Source of the DNA: PALSA-505 sp036267135
GTDB taxonomy: Bacteria > Actinomycetota > Actinomycetes > Streptosporangiales > Streptosporangiaceae
Reading direction: 5' to 3'
Assembly: GCA_036267135.1 (NCBI GenBank)
Contig: DATAWQ010000063.1
Coordinates: 150,244-214,243, forward strand
DNA length: 64,000 nt
Below, in pieces: positions 57,684-64,000 of the stretch. The notes beneath the pieces were generated by a model that worked only from the letters and a program-made list of their open reading frames with translations, was not told the origin of the DNA and did not search any database. A program made the position numbers and the translations under genes. The first letter of the stretch is position 1. Each line of letters begins with the position of its first letter.

Positions 57684-59336
57684 TCAGGCCGGGGTGAACG
57701 TCCACTCCTGGTTCGCGCCGCTGCTGGGCGGGCCCTGGTCGAGCTTGGTGCCCGCCGTGGTGGACGAGCCCGGCACCTGCACGTCGTCCAGGCTGTTGAT
57801 GCTGGCGATCGTGTCCGAGCCCGCCGCGTCCTTGGCGACTACGAACTGCTGGTTGCCGCCGCCCCAGTAGGACCACTCGTCGACCGCGGCCCCGCTGGCG
57901 GTGGACTGACCGCTGATGTCCAGCGACGAGCCGTCGAGCACCGAGGTGATCTCGTACAGCCCGCATCCGAGCCCGGTGACCTTCCACTGCTGGTTGGCCC
58001 CGTCGTTGAGCGGCCACTGATCCAGGTCGGTGCCGTTGGCCGTCTTGGAACCGGGGATGTCGATCACGTCGCCGCTGTGGGAGTTCTTGACGTAGTACGT
58101 GCCGTTGGCCAGCGTCCCGGCCGCGCAGGACGGGCCGATGCCCTGCAGCGCGGACAGCAGGCTGGCGCTGGCCGCCCCGTTCCAGCCCGTGTTCAGCACG
58201 CCGTAGGTTTCCGGGTTCCCGTAGGTGCGGCCCTGGCCGGCCAGCCCGTCGGACTCGGTGCCGTTGACGGCCCAGTAGGACCAGTTCACGTTGTGGTACT
58301 CCAGGTAGCGGGTGAACACGCTGAACCACAGGCCCAGGTCGCTGGGGTTGGTGCTGGACACGCAGGTGGCCGCGGTGTTGCAGGTGCCGAACTCGCCGAT
58401 CCACAGCGGGTCGTGGCCGACCAGGTAGCCCCAGTCGGACTGGATGTCGGACACCCACGCGTCGTAGCTGGCCACGCCGCTGTGCCAGTAGCCGTACTCG
58501 TGCGCCTCGTAGACCAGGTGATTGGGGTCGGTGAGGGTCACCGGCAGGCTGGACACGCCGGACAGGTTGCCGGCGTAGGCGATGCCCTCGACGAAGATCA
58601 GCAGGTTCGGGTCCACGCTCTGCACCGCGTCGCCGCCGGTGGTGGCCGCCGCGTGCCAGTCGTCGGCGGCGGACCCGCCCCAGGTGGCGGCGCCGCGCGG
58701 CTCGTTGCGCAGATCCACGCCGATCACCTGCGGCACGCTCTTGAACTCGGTGGCCACCGCCTTCCAGTCGGCCAGCCAGGCCGACTGCGGGTAGCCGGAG
58801 TTGTACCAGAGCGTGTTGCCGTCGGTGCCCGAGCAGCACCACTCGGCGTTGCTGGTGTGGTTGTCCAGCACCACCATCAGCCCGGCGCTGGCCAGGTCCT
58901 TGACCACCGTCTCGAAGATGGTGTCCGCGGTCTCGCCGTCGAACTGGGTGTTCGCCGTCAGGTAGGTGTCGGAGACCACCGGGTTGGACTGCCACATCTG
59001 GTTGGACCACGGCAGCCGGACGCCGTTGAAGCCCATCGACACGATCTTGCTGATGATCTGCGAGATCGGCTCGTAGGCCAGGCCGCCGACCACGTAGTCG
59101 GGGGACTCCGCGCCGTACCAGTTGGCCAGGTTCAGCTTGACCGCGTTGCCGCTGGCGTCCACGATCGACGCCCCGCTGGTGTGCAGCGGGAACGCGACGC
59201 CCGCGTCCGGTTTGCGGGCGTGGGCTGGGCGGGCGTGGGCCGGGGCTGGTGCCGGGTGGGCCAGCGCGGGCTGGGCGGTGAGCAGGCCTAGCCCGGCGAG
59301 GGCCGCCAGCACCGTGAGTGTCCTGGTCCGGGCCAT
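57684..59336 (-). CDS. Secreted GH5 glycosidase with a ricin-B lectin domain
   Basis: 550 residues. Signal peptide about 1-27. GH5 barrel at about 50-390: FNGVRLPWSNQMW, VIGVDLRNEPRGAATWGGSA (acid/base E in NEP) and HDPLWIGEFGTCNTAATCVS (nucleophile E). Ricin-type (CBM13) lectin repeats fill about 405-550, with QQWKVTGLGCGLYEITSVLD and NQQFVVAKDAAGSD. It probably acts on cellulose, mannan or a related beta-glucan. Confidence 0.92.
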   Translation of the reverse strand: MARTRTLTVLAALAGLGLLTAQPALAHPAPAPAHARPAHARKPDAGVAFPLHTSGASIVDASGNAVKLNLANWYGAESPDYVVGGLAYEPISQIISKIVSMGFNGVRLPWSNQMWQSNPVVSDTYLTANTQFDGETADTIFETVVKDLASAGLMVVLDNHTSNAEWCCSGTDGNTLWYNSGYPQSAWLADWKAVATEFKSVPQVIGVDLRNEPRGAATWGGSAADDWHAAATTGGDAVQSVDPNLLIFVEGIAYAGNLSGVSSLPVTLTDPNHLVYEAHEYGYWHSGVASYDAWVSDIQSDWGYLVGHDPLWIGEFGTCNTAATCVSSTNPSDLGLWFSVFTRYLEYHNVNWSYWAVNGTESDGLAGQGRTYGNPETYGVLNTGWNGAASASLLSALQGIGPSCAAGTLANGTYYVKNSHSGDVIDIPGSKTANGTDLDQWPLNDGANQQWKVTGLGCGLYEITSVLDGSSLDISGQSTASGAAVDEWSYWGGGNQQFVVAKDAAGSDTIASINSLDDVQVPGSSTTAGTKLDQGPPSSGANQEWTFTPA

Positions 59337-59352
59337 GGTGATCCTCCTGCGG

Positions 59353-59396
59353 GTTAGCCGATCGCTATCGCGCGGTGTTAGCCGATCGCTATCGCG
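59353..59396. repeat. 20-bp direct repeat spanning the end of the GH35 gene
   Basis: GTTAGCCGATCGCTATCGCG at 59353-59372 recurs exactly at 59377-59396; the second copy holds the last codons and stop of the GH35 gene, the first lies just downstream. Confidence 0.8.
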
Positions 59397-62300
59397 AATA
59401 GGTGCAGGGCCGCGTTATAGCCCGCCACATTACCGAGATCGGGGAGCACGACCGCTTCGACCGTCTTGCCCGCTTCGAGCGGAACCGACTGCTCGAACAC
59501 ATACACCTCGTGGCCGGAGGACCCGGTCGGGTAGTTGGCGTAGTTCACGCCCGCCACCTGGGTGTTGTCCGGGTTGCCGTCCTGCCCGGCGGGCCACCAG
59601 AAGTTGCCCACGTTCAGCGTGAACGACTGTTTGCTGCCGTCGGTGTAGTAGATCGTGCCGCCGCCCGACTCGGCCGAGTTGTTCGCGGCGGCCAGGAACC
59701 CGAGGCTCGCGCCCGAGCCCGAGATCTGGATCGCCTGGCCCTCGGCCATCGTGTTGTCCGGCTTGGCCGAGGCCGCGTTCGGCCAGGTGAAACTCAGCCC
59801 GCCCGCGCTCACCGTGGACCCCGGCGTCAGGCCGTCGGCCGCCAGTCCCTGCGCCGAGAAGCTGGTGCCGTCCCCGTCGAACCCGATGAACTGCTTGGAC
59901 GGGTCGGGGTTGGAGTCGTCGGTGATGCCGGTGTTGTCGAACGTGGCCGCCAGGCTGGGCGCGGGCACCGTGACGTCGGCGGCGTTCGTCAGCGACTGGG
60001 TGCCGCCGCCGCCCGCCGCGCCGGTGGTGAAGGACGCGCTGGCCAGCAGGCTCACCCGGCCCGGCGACAGGCCGGAGGCGGGCGGCGTCACCCGGAACGA
60101 GGCGACCCCGGCCGTCCCCGGCGCGATCGCGCCGAGCGAGCGCGGCCCGGATGGCGTGATCGTCCACCCGGCCGGGACGTTCAGCGACACCGACGCGCCG
60201 CCGAGCGGCCTGGCCGTCGGGTTCCTGAGCGTCGCCTTCACCGTGAACGGTCCCTCGGCCAGCGCGGTGGACGGGGTGGCGGCCAGGGTGGGCTGCGGCG
60301 GGGTCGGCTGGCCGTACACCGCCGCCGAGTAACCGGGGCTGTAGACCGGCTGCACCGGCACCCCCCCGGCCTGGTCCCCCATCGCGACGAGGCTGACCTT
60401 GGGCAGCCCGCCAGAGGCGGAATCCAGGCCCCAGACCGCGATGGCCAGCGTGTTGCCGCCGTGGTCGTTCAGTATCCCGGCCGGGATGTAGAACTGGTGC
60501 TGCGGTCCCACGTTGTTGACGTAACGGCCGAGCAGCCAGCCGTTCACGTAGATGAAGGCCCGGTAGTCGGCGGTCCCGGCGCCAGGGCCTGGGCCGCCGA
60601 TCTGCACCGCCACCGGCACGTCACTGCCCGGCCGCAGGTGCAGCCCGAAGCTGGTCCGGTACCAGCCGATCCCCGGCGGCACTCCCCTGGCCTGCCAGCT
60701 ATCCGGCAGCGACACCGGCTGCCAGTTGTTGTCCGGGTAGCCGGGCAGGTCCCAGCCGTTGTTGGTGCCGTACAGCCCGGCCGCGTTCAGCGGCCCGCGC
60801 ACCGGATCCTGCAGCGTGGTGCCGCCCTGGTTGCCCATCATCCGCCAGGTGACCGGCGCGGTGGAGCCTGTGAGGGCAGCGCTCAGCAGGCCGGTGGGCT
60901 CGGAGGAGGGCCCCTCGGGGTGGTCGGTGTTCTCGACCAGGACCGCGATCACGTTGTCCGCGCTCGGCCGCAGCGCCCCGGCCGGGAAGCTGAACGTGGC
61001 CGTGCTGGCCCCGGCCGCGGAGTTCGAGCCGAGGAAGGCGCCGTTCAGCCACACCGAGAACGCCCCGGTCGGGCTGATCCCGTCCGCCTTGAGCGTCACG
61101 CCGGTCTCGGTCCCGTCCGCCGTGAAGTGCCCCCGGTACCAGACGAAGCCATGGTCGTACCCGTAGTCAGAAGCCTGCAGCACCGGTGGCTTGGAGTCGG
61201 TCGTATGCGTCGTCACCGGATGGTCGGCCAGCGTCCACGAACTGTCGTCGAACCCAGGCTGCGCCTCCGGTGTCTCGTAGCTGAACCGCCAGTTCGTCAG
61301 CAGCGGCAGGCTGGCCTGCGGCGGCCCCGGCAGGTGGCCGCGCAGCGCGCCGTCTTTCCCGAGGCTGGTCGCCGCCAGCTTCCCGTTCCAGGTCACCGCG
61401 TGGATGCCGGGCGGCGCCCAGACGGTCAGCGGCCCGGCGGACGAGGTGTCACCGGTCAGCGCGAGCACCGCCCCGTGGGTGGCCGCGGTCCGCACCATGT
61501 ACCCGCCCTCGACCAGCACCGTGCCCGCGGAGGTCTGCTCGGGCCAGAACCCCTCCGCCGTGTTCGTGTCCGCGATCAGCATCAGCAGCGGTGGCCGGCC
61601 GCCGCCGCTGATCTCCACCTCGGCCAGGCCCCGGTGCACGTAGTCGAGCCGCAGCGTGCCCCGCGCCGCATCCCACACCGTCTTGACCTCGCCTGACAAC
61701 ACGTGCACCTGGGGCTGGCTGAGGTAGCTCAGCACGGTTTCCCCCGCCGTCCCCGCGGGATCGTAGAAGACACCTTCTGAACGGTGGCCATCCACCGCGC
61801 CGGTCAGCATCTCCGATGTCGAATAAACGAGATGCTGGCCCGCGAAGTCGTAGTTGGCCAGCAGCAGCCGCGAATCCCGGCCCTTCAGCGTGATGGCCGT
61901 GCCCGGCTGCTGGGGCACCTGCGGGTAGTAGCCGGCCTGGGCCGCCGCGCTCGGCAGGTTGACCGCGTCCACGACCACGGTGTCGCCACTGGACGCCGGG
62001 TTCTGCTTCCCGGTCGCGACGATCTTGAGCGTGTGATGGCCCGCGGCCAGGCCGTGGGAGTAGAACAGGACCTGCTGGTCCTCCTTGCCCGCGGGGACGT
62101 AGGTGTCCACCGTGGCGACCCGCTTGCCGTCCAGATAGACGTCGGCGATGCCGCCGTTGGCGTTGGTCGGGCCGACCCACTCGACAGCGGTACCGGTGAA
62201 CGACAGCTTCACGCTGGCGCCGGCCTGCGTGCTCCACGACTCGGTGCCGTGGTAGTCGCCCTGGGTGTACCCAGAACTCGGCGCGGCGTGCGTCCAGTCG

Positions 62301-64000
62301 CCGGAGTAGTGCAGCGCCGCGGACGTGTCGTCGTGGGTGTAGCCGGGTTTCTCGTCGGTGAACAGGGCCAGGTGCGTGCTCGCCGTGGCGGTGGAGGACG
62401 CGTCGGCCTGGCGCACGTAGACGAACTGGGTGCCGTCGGCGGGGTTGGCCCGCTGCAGGGTGGTGACCGCCGGGTTGGACGCCGGCGACGAGGCCGCCCC
62501 GGCCGTCTCGGTGAGCGGTGCCACCGAGGTCTCGAAGTCGTTGATCAGCTTGTTCTCGCCGTACTTGGACCCGGCGATGCTGTCCGGGTTGGACGGGCTG
62601 CCGATCTCCCCGGTCTCCCTGATCGCGGCGCCGTAGTCGTAGGACGTGTAGACGTCCGGATCCGGCAGCCAGCCCCAGTTCGTGCCGCCGACGCCCATGT
62701 AGTTGCTCTGCATGGTGGCGCCCTGGGCGACGTTACTTTTATAGAAGACGTTCTCGAAGTCGGGCCCGGTCATGTTGTAGCACTTGTTGTACCCGGAGCC
62801 ACCCCAGCCGTCGAACGAACCGCCCTGGTACTCGGGCAGGTAGATGGGCATGCCCTTGTACTGCGGGTAGTTGTAGGGCTGGCCGAAGCTGGACGGGTCG
62901 GCGCAGTCGAAGCCGAGCGGATAGTTGTCGGTGCCGCTGATGTTCACCTTGCTCTGGCCCTTGGTGAAGGTGAGCGAGCCGCAGCACTGGTTGAACGTGA
63001 ACGGCACGTCAATCCCGTCGCCGCGGGCCTGGTTCTCCAGGTCCGCCATGTATTTGACGTCGGCGTGGGACGAGCCGGTGTACTCGTTCTCGATCTGGTA
63101 GGCGATCACGTCGCCGCCCTTGGTGATCTGGTGCGCGGCGATGATCGAGTCGATCTCGCTGAACCACTGCAGCGCCGCCGACAGGTAAGGCTGGACCGCG
63201 CTGCGGGTCCCGTTCGGCGCGGTGAGCAGCCACGCCGGGATGCCGCCGCCGTCGGTCTCCGCGTTGATGTACGGTCCGGGCCTCGCGATCACGTACAGGC
63301 CGACCTGCTGGGCCATGTTCAGGAACTCGTTCATGTCCCTGACGCCGGTGAAGTCGTACACGCCCGGCGACGGAGACTGGTAGTCCCAGTCGAAGTAGAC
63401 GGTGACCGCGTTGTACCCGTCGCCCTTCATCTTCTGCAGGTCGTCCAGCCACAGCGATGGCGACGGCGTGCGGAACGGGTCGAACTCCCCCGCCGTGATG
63501 AACTTCCGCTGACCGCCGATGATCATCGAGTACCCGTCGTACCCGGCCTGCTCCGGCGGCCCGGTCACCACATGCCGGGGCGGGGCGATGGGCGCCGGGG
63601 TCACGCTGCTGGACGTGGTCGCCGGGCCGCTCGCTCCGCCCTTGGCGATCGCGGTGACCGTGAACGTATACGCGGTACCGTCCGTCAGCCCGTCCACGAT
63701 CGCCCAGTCGTTGGGCACCTTCGACGTGACCACCTGCCCACCCGACCCGGTGACCTTATAAGCCACCACCGACCCAGCCCCGCTATCCGGCGGGCACCAC
63801 ACCACCGTCGCCGACTCACTCCCCCCAATAGCCCGCACCAACGTAGGCGCCCCCGCAGTCCCCGCTCCCGCCCCCGCCCCCGCCCCCGCCGGACAAGACC
63901 CATCACTCCCCGACCCCACCGCGCCCCCACCAGCCCCACCAGCCCCACCAGCCCCACCAGCCCCACCAGCCCCGAGCACACCCGCACCGCCAGACCCGGG
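59378..64000 (-). CDS. Large secreted GH35 beta-galactosidase-type enzyme, N-terminus outside the window
   Basis: At least 1540 residues; the frame is open past base 64000, so the true start and signal peptide are not seen. Visible order: a Gly/Ala-rich linker, an FN3 domain (about 45-125 of the visible part), then the GH35 barrel with FDWDYQSPSPGVYDFTGVRD, GPYINAETDGGGIPAWLL, YQIENEYTG (acid/base E) and YLPEYQGGSFDGWGG (nucleophile E). Beta-sandwich and jelly-roll domains (IYVNGWLLGRYVNNVGPQHQ), an NEW3 domain (LNVPAGWTITPSGPRSLG) and a C-terminal carbohydrate-binding-like domain follow. It likely trims galactosides from plant polymers. Confidence 0.93.
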   Translation of the reverse strand, partial: PGSGGAGVLGAGGAGGAGGAGGAGGGAVGSGSDGSCPAGAGAGAGAGTAGAPTLVRAIGGSESATVVWCPPDSGAGSVVAYKVTGSGGQVVTSKVPNDWAIVDGLTDGTAYTFTVTAIAKGGASGPATTSSSVTPAPIAPPRHVVTGPPEQAGYDGYSMIIGGQRKFITAGEFDPFRTPSPSLWLDDLQKMKGDGYNAVTVYFDWDYQSPSPGVYDFTGVRDMNEFLNMAQQVGLYVIARPGPYINAETDGGGIPAWLLTAPNGTRSAVQPYLSAALQWFSEIDSIIAAHQITKGGDVIAYQIENEYTGSSHADVKYMADLENQARGDGIDVPFTFNQCCGSLTFTKGQSKVNISGTDNYPLGFDCADPSSFGQPYNYPQYKGMPIYLPEYQGGSFDGWGGSGYNKCYNMTGPDFENVFYKSNVAQGATMQSNYMGVGGTNWGWLPDPDVYTSYDYGAAIRETGEIGSPSNPDSIAGSKYGENKLINDFETSVAPLTETAGAASSPASNPAVTTLQRANPADGTQFVYVRQADASSTATASTHLALFTDEKPGYTHDDTSAALHYSGDWTHAAPSSGYTQGDYHGTESWSTQAGASVKLSFTGTAVEWVGPTNANGGIADVYLDGKRVATVDTYVPAGKEDQQVLFYSHGLAAGHHTLKIVATGKQNPASSGDTVVVDAVNLPSAAAQAGYYPQVPQQPGTAITLKGRDSRLLLANYDFAGQHLVYSTSEMLTGAVDGHRSEGVFYDPAGTAGETVLSYLSQPQVHVLSGEVKTVWDAARGTLRLDYVHRGLAEVEISGGGRPPLLMLIADTNTAEGFWPEQTSAGTVLVEGGYMVRTAATHGAVLALTGDTSSAGPLTVWAPPGIHAVTWNGKLAATSLGKDGALRGHLPGPPQASLPLLTNWRFSYETPEAQPGFDDSSWTLADHPVTTHTTDSKPPVLQASDYGYDHGFVWYRGHFTADGTETGVTLKADGISPTGAFSVWLNGAFLGSNSAAGASTATFSFPAGALRPSADNVIAVLVENTDHPEGPSSEPTGLLSAALTGSTAPVTWRMMGNQGGTTLQDPVRGPLNAAGLYGTNNGWDLPGYPDNNWQPVSLPDSWQARGVPPGIGWYRTSFGLHLRPGSDVPVAVQIGGPGPGAGTADYRAFIYVNGWLLGRYVNNVGPQHQFYIPAGILNDHGGNTLAIAVWGLDSASGGLPKVSLVAMGDQAGGVPVQPVYSPGYSAAVYGQPTPPQPTLAATPSTALAEGPFTVKATLRNPTARPLGGASVSLNVPAGWTITPSGPRSLGAIAPGTAGVASFRVTPPASGLSPGRVSLLASASFTTGAAGGGGTQSLTNAADVTVPAPSLAATFDNTGITDDSNPDPSKQFIGFDGDGTSFSAQGLAADGLTPGSTVSAGGLSFTWPNAASAKPDNTMAEGQAIQISGSGASLGFLAAANNSAESGGGTIYYTDGSKQSFTLNVGNFWWPAGQDGNPDNTQVAGVNYANYPTGSSGHEVYVFEQSVPLEAGKTVEAVVLPDLGNVAGYNAALHLFAIAIG
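63926..63970. repeat. Tandem 9-bp repeats encoding a Gly/Ala linker
   Basis: About five copies of CCACCAGCC, read on the minus strand as (G-G-A)n before the FN3 domain; CCCGCC runs at about 63860-63890 give a second A/G tract. Confidence 0.75.

Noticed and set aside
55526..57697. 723-codon plus-strand frame across the GH20 gene
   Set aside because: High-GC antisense shadow; the minus-strand frame has a signal peptide, GH20 motifs and a ribosome-binding site.
59402..61696. 764-codon plus-strand frame opposite the GH35 gene
   Set aside because: Arg/Gly-rich shadow of the real minus-strand gene.

Overview
The window is about 70% GC and carries GTG/ATG-initiated genes, ECF sigma factors, an XRE/DUF397 pair, a MmyB-type regulator, an F420-type luciferase-like oxidoreductase, a PAC2 protein, an EgtE homologue and an IS110 element. 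This points to a filamentous actinomycete (Streptomyces or Streptosporangiales-like). Genus is inference only. It reads as an accessory region: mobile-element debris and toxin-antitoxin (TA) cassettes on the left, then single metabolic and regulatory operons, then secreted glycoside hydrolases on the right.

Region 1 (1-4822): the start of a secreted protein, then a decayed Tn7/Tn5053-like transposon. Its ends appear as near-matching terminal inverted repeats at 589-604 and 4807-4822, each followed by spaced TTGTC-type repeats. It contains a tniB/tniQ ruin and an apparently intact K+/H+ antiporter gene as cargo.

Region 2 (5049-about 12850): one intact tRNA-Gly(TCC) followed by five tandem 40-41 bp copies of its 3' half. 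These split the DNA into cassettes of about 0.65-1.75 kb: HigBA, an unknown gene pair, a RelE-like pair, a VapBC/PIN pair plus a membrane protein, an integrase fragment plus a ruined hydrolase, and a second HigBA-type cassette interrupted by IS110. Four of the five copies are preceded about 105-121 bp upstream by a pair of 11-bp direct repeats. Two integrase fragments lie in the array. The best reading is serial insertion of related integrative elements at one tRNA, followed by loss of everything except TA-type cargo.

Region 3 (12869-30360): short operons, including a winged-helix/membrane pair with a perfect palindromic operator, phosphotransferase and VOC genes, a CPA2 antiporter, and a sigma/membrane-protein operon. 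A second ECF sigma gene is coupled to a protein that joins an anti-sigma-like N-terminus to a VOC domain; it shares a mirrored promoter with a divergent VOC gene. PadR/VC0807, aldo-keto reductase/MmyB, LysE, HipA-like kinase/DUF3037, GrpB, GNAT, PucR and a histidine phosphatase follow.

Region 4 (30611-42390): a dipeptide-type ABC importer lacking its ATPase genes, ung, an LLM oxidoreductase, and an alpha/beta hydrolase preceded by a 16-codon leader peptide whose stop codon abuts a hairpin enclosing the hydrolase ribosome-binding site. PAC2, a methyltransferase, a kinase operon and several gene fragments follow.

Region 5 (42631-54310): a secreted beta-helix protein, a winged-helix protein, a sigma/anti-sigma pair, YCII with a deleted ECF42 sigma, an APH-like kinase, a broken VapBC, an XRE/DUF397 cluster and a GH114-like secreted enzyme. 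Region 6 (54369-64000): egtE, then GH20, GH5-ricin and GH35 secreted enzymes, the last running off the window. Several genes throughout carry single internal deletions, frameshifts or stops, so the region is decaying as well as acquiring DNA.
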